Positions 1-13,500 of a stretch of DNA of 64,000 nucleotides are shown here, piece after piece. Numbering within the stretch: the first letter of the stretch is position 1; each line of letters opens with the position of its first letter. The notes under the pieces were generated by a model that ran no database searches, had not been told where the DNA came from, and saw only the letters and a program-made list of their open reading frames with translations. Origin of the DNA: Platanthera guangdongensis (taxonomy: Eukaryota > Streptophyta > Magnoliopsida > Asparagales > Orchidaceae); assembly GCA_039583875.1 (NCBI GenBank), contig CM077163.1:230446646-230510645 (forward strand), written 5' to 3'. A program made the translations under genes and the position numbers.

Positions 1-386
1 GCTCACTCCAAAATGAGTCGAGTCCACCAATAGAAGTGTTGATAACATACTTTTGGGATCTACAAATATGTTGGAATTTGAGGCAAATTTGATAATTACT
101 TTATTGGCTATAAAAATGCATCAAAATCAGAACATAATGAAGGTGAAATAGACAGGATACATTTAATGCAGTAACAGGATCCAGCAAATGCAAATATATG
201 ACTAGCTTCAAAAGTTTCTGTTAACAAAGACACTACTTCTCTACTCTGAACTTACTCAAACTGTTAAAAAGCCTACAAATTTAACTACAAAACATAACAA
301 GCTGCAATCTAATCCAACTACAAGTCATTAACATACAAAAAAGAAGTTTTCACCCACAATATTTCATGTCAGAGCAGACTAATCTA
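1..386. other. 3' flank of the ERL gene
   Basis: AT-rich sequence downstream (minus strand) of the stop codon. It probably includes the 3' UTR and polyadenylation region. No other gene or repeat structure was recognised. Confidence 0.5.
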
Positions 387-1546
387 TCAAAGGGTGTTTG
401 TGGAGATGACCTCTCCGAATTTAACAAACCACTGCCCATCAGAAGAGCTGCTGTATTGGTGATCACGACCATTTCCGAGAGACTTCTCATCGCTGGCTAT
501 GATCCTTGTGTAATCGTTGGTTTTAAGAGGCAGCGAGCAGGACTTCCAGCTAGGCGCAGGCAGCAGCGACACGAGAACCTGAGACACCTCGTGCATGCTG
601 GGGCGGTCGGAAGGGTGCCTCTTCGTGCAGAGCAATGCTAACTGGAATGCCTTCCTCACCAGACGAAGATCCACACATGTCACCGACACCTCCGAGTCCA
701 CTGCCTCCATCACAGTGTTGTCATCAGCTCTAGATAGTATCTGAATTCATTGGAACATACAATTATATTAGTTGGAAAGATCACCACCAGCACTCCAAGA
801 TTTCATTTTTAACAAGTTCAAGCAAAATGCACAAACCAGTTGGTGGAGGTTGGACTCATTGTCGACCGCCTTCTTCCCCGTCAAAAGCTCGAGGAGAACA
901 ATGCCAAAGCTGTAGACATCAGATTTCTCGGTGAGTCTCGATGTTCGAGCATACTCAGGATCAATGTAACCAATGGTACCCAACACGTAGGTCGATGCGT
1001 GCGTTTTCGCAGAAGGTATGCACTTGGCGATGCCGAAATCAGAAAGGTGAGCTTCGAAGTTCTCATCGAGTAGAATGTTGGATGACTTGACATCTCGGTG
1101 AATGATTCGCGGGTCGCAATCATGGTGAAGGTAGGCTAAACCCTGAGAAGCACCCACGGCTATCTTCAAACGCGTCTCCCAGTCGAGCTTCACCTTCTTC
1201 GATGGACCATGAAGAAGATCCCACAGTGAACCATTTTGCATGTAGTCATAGAACAGAAGGTTCCCGTGAGGGGACAGGGAGTATCCGTGAAGGCTTACGA
1301 GGTTTCGGTGCCTGATGCTGCCGATGGTTTCCAATTCAGTCTCGAATTCACGTAGATTATGAGGGTACTGGTTATACAGCCGCTTAACCGCTATAGGTCT
1401 AGAATTCTTAAGAACACACTTATACACTGTACTAGAAGCACCATAACCAATTATAAATTTTTCACTGAGGTTTTCTGTAACTCTCATGATCTCTTCATAT
1501 GAGTGAATAGCCAGGTCCATTTGAAGAACTACAAGCTTTGGAGGGC
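387..1546 (-). CDS. ERL1: ERL exons 25-26: kinase domain and C-terminal tail
   Basis: Exon 25 (837-1,546, 710 nt) holds nearly the whole kinase. Visible motifs are the glycine loop [12 protein letters not shown], the catalytic lysine in IAVKRLYNQ, the catalytic loop [10 protein letters not shown], the LSDFGIAK magnesium loop and a [15 protein letters not shown] activation segment. All are consistent with an active RD kinase. Exon 26 (387-740) starts with [15 protein letters not shown], completes the kinase C-lobe and ends at TGA (387-389). The intron between them is 741-836. The tail (LPAPSWKS onward) is variable, as in other family members, and ends in the conserved [11 protein letters not shown] block. 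Confidence 0.95.
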
Positions 1547-4500
1547 CTGGATGGGGAAGCGACACTTTCATTATAGAACATCATGTTACTAAGAGGGGGA
1601 ATTGTTTCGTATTCTTCATTCTTACCTTCCCCAGTTCTACAAGGACGACCTTGTATAAAAAGCTTAGGCTGGTTTGACTTGTAGATTGCTATCGTGACCA
1701 TCAAAATAAGTGTGATGAAACCCAATATTAAGCAAACCGCGGCTACAAGAGAGAAGGTAACTGCATATAGAGTTCCAATTAGAAGTCCGCTAGTAAAGTA
1801 CTATGCAAGTTGGACTCTTTAGTATTTAGGATCATTTATTGTGACCTTCATCCTAATCTTTGCATAATTACAAGAACATTCCCACTATCCTTCAAAATCA
1901 TCTAAACCTCCCCCCTAAGTTTACAATGTGTAAACAATGTAAACTTAAAGGGGAAGTTTGGTAATTTTGAAAATTCGGGGGAGAAGTTTTTGTAATTATG
2001 CAAGTCAAGGGGGAGTTTTTCATAATTATTCATTTACTATTTATTGGTAACCTTTTGATGTGTGGCCATCTAGAGCACAGGAAGATCCAGGCCAGCTTCC
2101 ACATAGCAATGGATTGCCCGAAAAACTGAGTAGTGCACGAAAACAAACATTAATAATACTTTTGCTGTAGAAAGGAGGAGGATCTAAAGACAATTTAGTT
2201 CTATACCTAGTAGGAGGAAACCTTGAAAAGTTCTTTGCTAAAGGAACATAACCTGATAAGTTGTTGTAAGAAAGATCCCTGAACACAAAACAGCAAGTTA
2301 AGATGAAGAAAACACGATAATCATGCTGGAACAAACCATAAAAATAGCATACAATGTAGTTAGGCTGAAGCAATTTGTAAGTTGAGATGGTATCCCTCCA
2401 TGAATACTGTTGTCGCTCAGAATCCTTTGAATATCCCATTATTAAAACAACATAATCTAACAGTAACACCATCAAGTGCCCTCAAGGGTAGGAACACAAA
2501 AGAACAATCAGAGAACAGGACTTACAATGAATTAATGTTCTGCAGCTGACCCAGTTCTTCAGGAATGTAACCGGAGAGCTTGTTGTGGGATAAGTCACTG
2601 GAAAATGTAAAGCTTCATGATCATAAAGAATCAGATAAAGAACCCGTTCTGTTTAAAATAAAGAACTTACAGCACTTGCACGCTTCTTAGATTCCCAAAC
2701 TCATTAGGGACGGGTCCATCCAGGTCGTTTCTACTCAAATTTCTGTTGCATAAAGTGCATGAACCAAATAAATTAAACTGCAGTTGTCTAAGCACGAGTT
2801 TTTTTAAAACAACACAATCGAAGAATTCAAATGTTGATTAAAAGTTGTGGCCATTCACGTACAGTACAAGAAGGTGCTCTAGATCACCAATGGAATCAGG
2901 AATCTGCCCTGAGAAATTGTTGCTAGAGAGATCCCTGCATAAGTATGAATCAAAGTAAACAGCCCAGGTTTTTAGAAACTGTTAAGGTTGACAATCATTC
3001 ATCAGTCAACTAACTTACAAGGTGTCAAGGTTAACTATCCGTCCCAATTCAATGGGAATCGCGCCCTTAAAATGGTTCGAAGAAAAATTCCTGCTCAATG
3101 TAAATCTTGTTAAAAGTGGAACAAATTATGCAGAACTAAAACTAAGCATCTGGAACTCACAGATAGGTCAAACTTTCAAGCTTCTGAAACTCTAGAGGAA
3201 TGGAGCCACTCAGCAGATTGCCATGCACATTGCTAAAAGATGCAAGAGGTCAATGCCAAAATGGGAGAGGTAATTATCATCATTGAAAACAAGTATAAAA
3301 AACTCACAATTGGTTGAGAGCGGTGCACAAGCTAATATTTCGGGGAATTGGGCCCTCGAGTTTGTTATTGGCAACATTCCTAGAACATTGAATAATGAAT
3401 CAAATTTTAGAATATTGCCAATGGAATAAGACGCATGAGCTCTAAAAATTCAATTGAAACTCACAACTCGAAGAGATCTTCTAGTTTTCCAAGCTCAGCG
3501 GGAATAGTACCCTCCAGCTGATTTCCATTCAATTGCCTGCCGGTTAATATGCATAGAAATTACAAGAAAGGAAAAATGACGAGAACAACATTGCAATGCA
3601 TGAAAATCAGGCTCTCACAGGTAGCTGAGTTTCGACATGTTTCCTAATTCAGGAGGAATAGGCCCACTAAGTTTATTACCATGGAGATACCTGAAAGAAC
3701 AAGTAAGTTTTAGGACAGGATGAATTTTCAGATGTTGAACAGAAAGTTTTTACTGATAAATACTCACAGCTTGCCGGTGTATGATAGGTTTCCAAGTATT
3801 GGGGGAATTGGACCAACCAGTTCATTTTCACTTAAATCCCTGAAAAGTATTTTGCTGGTAATGTCAAGTTTAAGGAAACATGAATAGAAGAATATCAGAT
3901 TATCAGTAATTGGCTTTTGTTCATTTTGATCGTTCTCTAATTTGTTGCAATCATATTCATTATAACTGCTTCAACTAATTGTTAGACGTATTCTTGTATC
4001 TAATGCAAAGAAATTCTGCTACTCCGGATCAAAATGAACAAAATAGCAAATGGAATGCCATTATTTTAAATATCTGGGGAATTTGCTATTCATAAATAAA
4101 ACAATCATATTATAAAATATGTAATCCAGCTTCATTCAGCTAGTTTATTCTCGATACAGTAAACAACATTCAGTAAAAAAAACAATGGGTTACTCTGTAA
4201 TGTAAAAGATGAAAAATTTCAACTATCTACAGGTAAAAAAATCTAAATAAAGAGTTTCAGGGTAAAATAAATTAATTCAAAGATCAGCTGAGATCGTCTT
4301 ATACAGTTTGTCCTCGTTAAAACAAATTGAATGAGTAAATGATAAAGTACTTAGGAGACAAATGATGCCAAGCTATATAGAACTTGTCAGAATTCCGCCA
4401 CTAGTGACCTGATAATCTTTAGTTGGGGAGTAAAAGTTAAGCATGTTATTATTAATTTATTATATCTCTATTTATGCACACGTAATGATTTTGTCAAGTG

Positions 4501-7500
4501 TGGGATGGGCGAAAAATATTTCTGCGCTGAAATATCAAGCACTTCACCTATGGGCTTAACTTTTCGGTTGAAAATGATCACTCATGTATCTGACCCAATT
4601 TTAGTCACATTTTGGTTTCTACTCAACAAGCAGTATCACAATCGGTGGGCTGGTTGGAGTCGAGTATGTTCATGAGGTTTATGACTCTCATTACTCATGA
4701 TGTAACACTCACATCCATCACATAGCATATAACAGAAGGTCCGGACGGGGCCCGACGCCATATACTACGAAAAGTAAAAGGAATTACTAATTGAAACCAT
4801 AATCCAAAATCACGCATCGTAACACCGAGTGCGTTCTAGCGGAAGTAATTTAAAGATTAAAAAGAACTCAACCAATTGAATGTCCACTAACATAAAAGTA
4901 AAAATGATAAACCAAATACACAAATAGTATTGGCCTTAAGACCTTACATTGTTCAACTTAAATAAAATTATCTTGCAAACATCGGCACGCAGGCCGACCA
5001 CACATGAATGATAAAGTAAACGGGCAATTCGCTTTGGCCTTCAAGGGCCAGCTTAGCAATCCAAGACTCCAGCCTGTTATTTCCCGCTTGGCTCGGCTGC
5101 ACCTGCATGAAACAATCCACCGCAACGGTGGCAAATAATAGCAACGGTCAGCATTAGTTGACCAAATTATAACGACGTCACCACTCATCCGGGATGGCGG
5201 TGCTCCGTCTCTGCATGCATTAGTATAATCAAATATTGATAACCAGAATGTGCAGCTTAAGCACGATTCACCACAGACGTTGGCACTGCAGGTCACACGC
5301 CCCGTGCACTCATGGCACATTATCGGTGTACCGGAATTCCCAGGGTCCCACTTCCGTTCTCAGCGACGGTTAGCATAACTTGAGCATTTTCTAATCTTTC
5401 AGGGTAGAAGCCAAACACTCGCCTATATGGCTACGACAAAGTCACGATGATCCCCGGATACACTCAGTGACTCACTCCAAGTCGAACGACATAGGGCTTG
5501 GTACAATTCAGCTCTTTCTCGTTTCTCAAATCACCAGGCGCAACAAGCTACGATGCGGGTCAGCCTCCCCTTTCTCATTCACAATCATACATAACTCTGT
5601 TACGTTCCAAGATTGGCACTCACGACCACCTAAGCTGGGCCACACAGGCTCTTAGCTCTCATATGTTGGCCCTGAGGTCTTCAAGAGACAGGCCTCAGCA
5701 AATGGCCCCCAGGTCTCCAAGAGGCAGGCCTCACAATCAATACAACGCTCACTGGGAGCTATCGCTGGCGGTAGCGCTACCGTCGCGCGGTAGGGGGCAG
5801 ACTATCGATTCTTCCCCCAATTTTGGGTGTTTTCCTGGAGTCTAGCTCCAGTACTCTCAACACAACCATCTGCACACTCCGCGACTCCGAAATCTACGCG
5901 ACTACCACGAAGTTTTTTCTGACATACAAAACATACAAGCATCACCAAACCAGACCAACCTGTCTGGATGAGCTTCACACAACATGCATATTCTGTAATT
6001 CGATTCCGGATCTAAATGCAAGACTAACAGGGATACACGAATCCACCCGTCGGGAGAACCACTTTCACGTGTTCGTGAAGCGTCTGCCCTCCAATGCCAA
6101 AACGGAGGACTTCACATGTCCAAGGAAGAGGATCGTTACCCTAGAAGTCTGTTTCGACGTCATGGAAGAAATTGTAGCAGGATGGAAACGACCGTTTCGA
6201 CTTTGCTTCCTTAGATCCGAAGTTGTCCCACGAATCCAAGCCCCAAAACTACTACGGCTGCAAGATCTCCTTCGACCGAACTTCTCTCTTCCCGCTGCAG
6301 TCACTCAGCCCAAAGTTTCCAAAGAAATGAGGAGAAACCGTCACTTCCAAGACTTTATATTAGGCTACGCCGCGCGGTAATTATCTACCGTCGCGCGGTA
6401 CCGTTAATCAACGCCTCGTTTCACGTGTCACCGCCCGGGTCCTCCAATCACAGGCCGACATGTGGCCACGCCGTTACAGCTTCGCTATCGCGACGTGATA
6501 GGATACTAACGTCACGTGGTAGCTAGCGACGGTTACGACACGACCGTTTCCACTACCGCCGCGCGACAGTTACTACCGGCGCGCGGTAGAAACCCGAGAT
6601 CTTAGCCAAATAAATTGCTCAGGCCTGCGGTATCCCTACCGCTAGGCGATAACTTCCTGAGAGGCCAGACAAATAAATAGCCTAGCTAACGACGCGCGAT
6701 AACACCCTACCGCCGCGCGGTAGATAATGCATCGAGTCAACATGATTTACCCGACGATCTCGACGCCTGACGCTACCGCCACGCGATATTGTTATCGCCA
6801 CGCGGTAACTTTCTTTGCTCAAAGAAACTTGAGGCGTTATAAATCTCTCCCACTTAAAGAATTTCGTCCTGAAATTACATATGACAGAAAATGAAGGAGT
6901 ATCAATACTACAAAAGTATACCTCAAACGAAAATCTCGGGAACTCCTCCTTCATGGTTTGTTCCCGCTCCCAAGACAACTCCTCACGGCCACAGTTTTTT
7001 CCAACGGACCTTGACTATCCTGATAGATTTACTGCGAAGTTGTTTGACTTCCGAGCCTTCAATACGAATAGGCTTGACCTTCGTTGTCAACCCACCATCA
7101 ATCGGTACCTGATCTGTCGCAACCACCTGCATAGGCTCTTGCACCGCCTTCCACAACACAGATATGTGGAATACATCATGCAGACCACTAAGTTCTGTCG
7201 AAAGCTTCAATCGATAGGCAGCTCACCAACGCGCTCCAAAACCTCAAACGGCCAAAGATGTCTCGGACTTAGCTTTTTCAACCGTCGAATCTGTGACACG
7301 CCTTTGAACAGTTTGATCTTCAGATAAATTCAATCACCCACGACGTACTCAACATTTATGTGTTTGGCGTTGTAATATTTAGCATGCCTATTCTGTGCAA
7401 TCAAAAGCCGTTCCCTGATTGTTTGAGCAATAGAAGTCGCATTCTCGACTTCCTTTCGCTTATACAACTTTGACTCGCCCGTCTCCAACCACGACAACGG

Positions 7501-10500
7501 GGTATGACACTTTCTACCATATAGGGCCTCGAAGTGCGCTATTTGAATGTTTGTCTGGTAGCTATTGTTGTAAGCGAAATCGATCATATATAAGTGATCA
7601 TCCCACTTTTTTCTGAAATCTAGAGCGCACATCCGAAGCATGTCCTCCATCATCCTGTTTACCCTCTCGGTCTGATCATCTGCCCGCGGATGAAAGGTCG
7701 TACTGAACTTCAGTTGAGTACTCAACAACTGATGTATTAGCCTTCAATCGTTAGACGTGAAGCGCCCATCTCGGTCACTCACGATGCTATGAGCCACACC
7801 GTGCAATCGTACAATATTAACCACATACAACTTCGCCAATTTTTCCACTGAATCGTCCTTCCAATTCGAGATGAAGTGCGACACTTTCGTCAAACGATCA
7901 ACGATCATCCAGATGACGTCGTTTCCCTTCTGCAATCTCGGCAAACCATGCACGAAATCCATGAATATATCGTCGAACTTCCATTCCGGTATAGGCAAAG
8001 ACTTCAAAATTCCACCGTGCTTCTAACATTCGGCTTTCACCAAGACACAAGTCTGACACTTTGCTACGTATAACGCTACGTCCTTCTTCAGTCCTGGCCA
8101 CTAGAACTGCTTCTTCATGTCTTTATACATTTTTGTGTTCCCCGGGTGAATCGAGTACTTGGTATAATGAGCCTCGTACATTAATTTTCCAGTAGTTTAC
8201 CTACTTTTGGGATGCACAAACGACTGTTCTTCCACAGCAGCCCATTATTAATAGTAAACTGGGCATTTGACTCTTCCAAAGACTCAGTCATGTAGCGTTT
8301 CATACTGTCGTCCAAATCAAAAGCCTAACGAATTTGGTCGGCTAGGTCATACTGTACCTCTGTTCAATACAATCGTGCTTCAGCACTAGACCTCCTATCG
8401 ACACAAGAGATCTCTAAGGCCTCCAAATCTCGAACGAGATGCTTGTCATGCATTAATAACCAATTGGCCTGTGCGGGAGCTCTGCGACTTAACGTATCCG
8501 CAACCGTATTACCTTTGTCAGGGACATAATGTATCTTGAAGGTGTAGTTCCCAAGGAACTCCATCCACCTTCGTTGACGCGTATTTAAGTCCTTCTGATA
8601 TAACAGATACTTCAAGCTCTTATGATCCAACAGATACTTAAAAGGAACTCAACCAATTGAATGTCCACTAACATAAAAGTATAAAAGTAGGAATGATAAA
8701 CCAAATACATAAATAGTATTGGCCTTAAGGCCTTACATTGTTTAACTTAAATAAAATTGTCTTGCATACATCGGCACGCAGACCGGTCACACATGAATGA
8801 TAAAGTAAACGGGCAATTCGCTATGACCTTCAAGGGCTAGCTTAGCAATCCAGGGCTTCAACCTGTTATTTCCCACTTAGCTCGGTTGCACCTGCATGAA
8901 ACAATCCACCGCAACGGTGGCAAACAATAGCAACGGTCAACATTAGCTGACCAAATTATAACGACCTCAGCTCTCATCCGGAGTGACGATGCTCCTTCCC
9001 TGCAGACATTAGTATAATCAAATATTGGTAACCAGAACGTGCAACTTAAGCACCATTCACCACAGACGTTGGCACTGCAGGCCACACGCTCTGTGCACTC
9101 AAGACACATTATCGGTGTATCGGAATTCCCAGGGTATCACCTCCGTTCTCAGCGACAGTTAGCATAACTTGAGCTTTCTCTAGTGTTTCAGGGCCGAATC
9201 CAAAGCTCGCCTCTATGGCTACGACAAAGTCATGGTGATCCCCCGGAAACACTCATTGACTCACTCTAAATCGAACGGCATAGGACTGGGTACAGTTCAT
9301 CTCTTTCCCGTTGCTCAAATCACCGGGCGCAACAAGCCACGATGCGGGTCAGCCTCTCCGTTCCCATTCACAATCATAAATAACTTCGTTATGTTTCAAG
9401 GCTGACACTCACGGCCACCTAAGCTGGGCCACACAGGCTTTCAGCTCTCACATGCTGGCCCCAAGGTCTTCAAGAGACAGGCCTTAGCAAATGGCCCCCA
9501 GGTCTCCAAGAGATAGGCCTCGCAATCAATACAACGCTCACTGAGAGCTATCGTTGGTGGTAGCGCTGCCGCCGCGCGGTAGGGGACAAACTATCGATTC
9601 TTCCTCTAATTTCGGGTGTTTTCGTGGAGTCTACCTCCAGTACTCTCAACGCAGCCATCTGCACACCCCGCGACTCCGAAATCTATGTGATTACCAGGGA
9701 GTCTTCTCCGACATACAAAACATACAATCATCACCAATCCAGACCAACCTGTCCGGATGGGGTTCACAAAACATGTCTATTTCGTACTTCGATTCCGGAT
9801 CTAAATGCTAGACTAACGGGGATACACGAATCCACCCGTCGGGAGAACTACTTCCACCTGTTCGTTGAGCGTCTGCCCTCAAATGCCAAAACGAAGAACT
9901 TCACATGTTCAAGGAAGATGATCGTTACCTTAGAAGTCCGTTTCGGCGCCATGGAAGAGATTCTAGCCGAATGGAAACGGCTGTTTCGTCTTTGCTTCCT
10001 TAGATCTGAAGTTGTCCCGCGAATCCGAGCCTTGAAACTCCTACGGCGACAAGATCTCCTTCGACCGAACTTATCTCTTCTTGTTGTAGTCACTCAACCC
10101 AAAGTTTCTAAAGAAATGAGGACAAACCGTCACTTTCACGACTTTATATCACGCTACCGCCGTGCGGTATTTAGCTACCGCCGTGCGGTACCTTTAATCA
10201 ACTCCTCGTTTCGCGTGTCACCGCCCAGGTCCTCCAATCACAGGCTGACACATGGTCACGCCGATATAGCTTTGTTATCGCCGCGCGATAGGATACTAAC
10301 CCCACGTGGTAGCTAGCGACGGTTACGACACGACCGCTTCCGCTACCGCCGCGCGACAGTTACTTCCGCCACATGGTAGAAACCCAAGAGCTTAGCCAAA
10401 TAAATTGCCCAGGCTACCTGTTGTGGGCTTGCTTCGTTGAGAATTGTTGGAGGCGGGGATACAAGGGGCAAGCCCTAAAGTTGTGGAGGAGGAGATGAGA

Positions 10501-13500
10501 GAGGAAGAAACCCTAGAGGGTGGAGGAAAGAGAGAACAACTTAGAGAGAGAGATATGAGTTTTAGAGAGAGAAAGTAAACTTCATTTCTTCATTGTCTTT
10601 TTTTTCCAACTACATGACAAGGCCTATATATATGACCCCGGGGGAAAACCCGTAATTACACACAACACTTAAAATATTAAAACATTAAAATATTACGACA
10701 AGTCTAATAACAACGACTCTAATTAAATACATCACAACTCGATACATATATATGAAGATAACTGACGGAGGACCGTAACACTCCACCCGTCCTTGAGATT
10801 GAGCTTGTCCTCAAGCTCGAACTCCAGTATGATGATCGGCTTGTCGGGCTCCTTTATCTCGCGCCAAAATAGCACTCGATAGCGTGTCGCGGTGGCGTGG
10901 GCTGCGAGTTGTAGCGACGACATCTTCAGAAGGACGCGCGACTGAAGCAAAGAGTCTGGCTGGTCCGACGGAGCAGCAGGAGGCAGAAATGACCGGATGG
11001 CCGAGGGAACAACGGCCGACCGAATGAAAGGGTCCGGCGGGACTGGCGATGTGGCGGCGAACAATAGCTGGAAGAGGGTCGGAGAAACCATGGTCGGCAG
11101 AAAGCCCGGTTTCGGCGGGGACGAGGGTGCGGTGCGAGGCAGGAATGATAATGCGATCGAAGGGGCTTGTAGAGTACTGGCCGACAAGATGACGTGACTG
11201 GCGTAATTGGCAGTCTCGTCGATGGGCCAGCTGGGGCGGAAGCGGCGGCAGCATGCGCGAGCTGAGAGGGCTCCGACACTGGGAGAGGTGGAACGCAGAA
11301 CTGTCCGGAATTCGTTAATTTGTCAAGTGTGGTGTTGAGTCGAGATATGGAGGCCTGAAATGTCTGCAACCTTTTCCACAACATTGAACAAAGGACGGAT
11401 TCGTCTGCGGCACTCATTTTTATGTCCAGAAATTGGAAACTCATTGCCTTTAATTGGGGAATAAAATTAATTCAATTAAGAATTAACCCTAATAGTCAAT
11501 TAAGGAGAAAGCCTACTGCGGTTGTGGGCTCGATGCGGAAAGGGCGGGTCGAGCGGAATGGGCATCGTCAATTTGTGAGGGGGAACACGTGCAACGTTGG
11601 GATCGAGGGGGAATCGACGCAGAAGATGCGTATGAGTCCGTCGTCAAGGAAGTCAAGCATGAATTTGGCTGCAATGGCTGCACAGAAGAGGAAGAAACGG
11701 CGGGCAGACGCTGCAGTCTTGCGAACATGCGGATCTGGTCGACGAAGCATCAACGTGTTGGTGCTGGGCTGCGAGGAATGACGGAAACCGGCGGATGGCA
11801 TAGGAAGATCGATCGACGAGCTCGACGACTTTGAATCGTCCTGGCTTGCGAAAATAGCCGAAGCAGTTGGTGCTGGGGCTCTGAAACAGTCGGTGTTGGA
11901 GGAGTTCCGTGGAGGTGGACGATGAGTGGAATGACGTGCATCGGTGAAGGAGGATCGAGAGCCTCTGATACATAGTTGTTGTGGGCTTGCTTCGTTGAGG
12001 ATTGTTGAAGGCGGAGATACAAGGGGCAAACCCTAGAGTGGTGGAGGAGATGAGAGAGGAAGAAACCATAGAGGGTGGAGGAAGGAGAGAAGAACTTAGA
12101 GAGAGAAAGAAAGAGGAATTTTAGAGAGAGAGTACACTTCATTTCTTCATTGCCTTTTTTTCCAACTACAAGACAAGGCCTATATATATGACCCCGGGGG
12201 CAAACCCGTAATTACATACAATAATTAAAATATTAAAACACTAAAATATTACGACAAGTCTAATAACGACGACTCTAACTAAATACATCACAACTCGATA
12301 CATATATATGAAGATAACTGACGGAGGACCGTAACACTACCGCCTGCGGTATCCCTACCAGTGGTCGATAACTTCCAGAGAGGCCAGACAAATAAATAGC
12401 CTAGCTAACGCCACACGATAACACCCTATCGCCGCGCGGTAGACAATGCGTCGAGTCAACACGATTTACTCGACGATCTCAACGCCTGACGCTACTGCCA
12501 CACGGTATTGTTATCGCCACGCGGTAACTTTCTCTGCCCAAAGAAACTTGGGGCGTTACACTTGGCACCTTCAACCATGGTTAAGCAAAGTTCAAGTTGG
12601 GGCGTCCCCATGATGGGCAATGCTCTATTTGATCGCGGGTGATGGTCAGCGGAGAGAGCTCTCGTAAGAGGGGAGATTGCTAATGCATGCAAAAATATTA
12701 AGGGTTGATTACTAGGACCTCCTCTAGGAGTTGGCATAATTATAGGTTGCACCCCTCTATTTTTTGCAATTACATTTACCTCCCCTCTACGTTTCTCCAC
12801 TTTACAAATTGCCCCTTCCGACCTTCTGTTAGAAATATGGATGAAAAAATGACATTCTGTCAAATTATATCATGATATTCAATTTACCCTTTTGTAATGA
12901 CTCTACATTGAAAGGGGTTGTTGAATTTGTTGAAGTGAAATGAGCGGTCTGAAGAAGGCAGACCACACAGACCGCATAGACCGCTGTCGGTTAGGTGTTG
13001 GCGGATAGCCGGGTTCTGACTGATGTTTTCTTCTTGCGGTCTGTCTCAGCAAACACCCTGGAGTTGTAACCGAGCGGTTAGAGGAGGCTAACCGCGGCTT
13101 GCGGTCTGGATTGAGAGACCGCGGAGTTCGCTGAGGAGGCGGGTTCTCTGGTTCGCGTGGAAGCTCGCGGATAGTGGAGGTTAACCGGTGTATTCGTTGT
13201 GGTCTGTCCACGCGGTCTTTTGCCAAAGTCCGCTGGGATTGTGGACTTTGTCACGGTGTTGTGCCAAGTCTGTGTTGTTGCCTAGTTCGCGAAGATCGCT
13301 TGGGTTGTGCGACTTATCGCAAGATTGTTTGGTCCCAACCCGGCTTTGCGGTCTGGTGATGGTGTCTGCACTGATGTGCGGATAGGTGCTGCTAGCCACG
13401 GGATGATGGGAGGTTACCCTACCGCTTATGGGCGGTGACCACACTCCCTGGTCGCCTATAAATAGGGTCCCCGACTCATCATATATAACGGGAATAGCGA

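Larger units (their letters stand above)
4701..12560 (-). mobile_element. Ty3/Gypsy chromovirus (Tekay-like), minus strand, internally deleted
   Basis: Two about 2-kb direct repeats flank pol remnants. The 3' LTR is 4,701-6,841. The 5' LTR is about 8,640-12,560, interrupted by a nested element. Read on the minus strand the LTR begins TGTAACGCCCCAAG, and the sequence just before it carries the GAATTTCAGGACGAAATTC-type motif and a purine tract typical of Tekay elements. Coding remnants run RNase H, integrase, chromodomain. Gag, protease, RT, the primer site and about 160 bp of the 5' LTR end are missing, so a deletion joins RNase H directly to the LTR near 8,640. No matching target duplication was found (CATGA versus CTTGG). 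Confidence 0.85.
8640..12560 (-). repeat. 5' LTR of the Tekay-like element, split by a nested insertion
   Basis: Aligned segments are about 8,640-10,418 and 12,342-12,560, together about 2.0 kb, matching the other LTR. The terminus GGGGCGTTACA at 12,560 is intact. The low-coordinate end lacks the first about 160 bp found at 4,701-4,860. CpG palindromes recur near 9,560-9,585, 10,150-10,380 and 12,340-12,535. Confidence 0.83.

Noticed and set aside
2041..2475. Single 144-residue minus-strand gene
   Set aside because: This continuous frame reads through two ERL introns. The real exons are 2,052-2,125, 2,207-2,278 and 2,353-2,424.
4958..5320. Cys-rich open frame ([18 protein letters not shown]) repeated at 8,858-9,109 and near 23,190
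   Set aside because: It lies inside Tekay LTR copies, has no intact shared frame in all three, and matches no known product. Probably non-coding LTR sequence.
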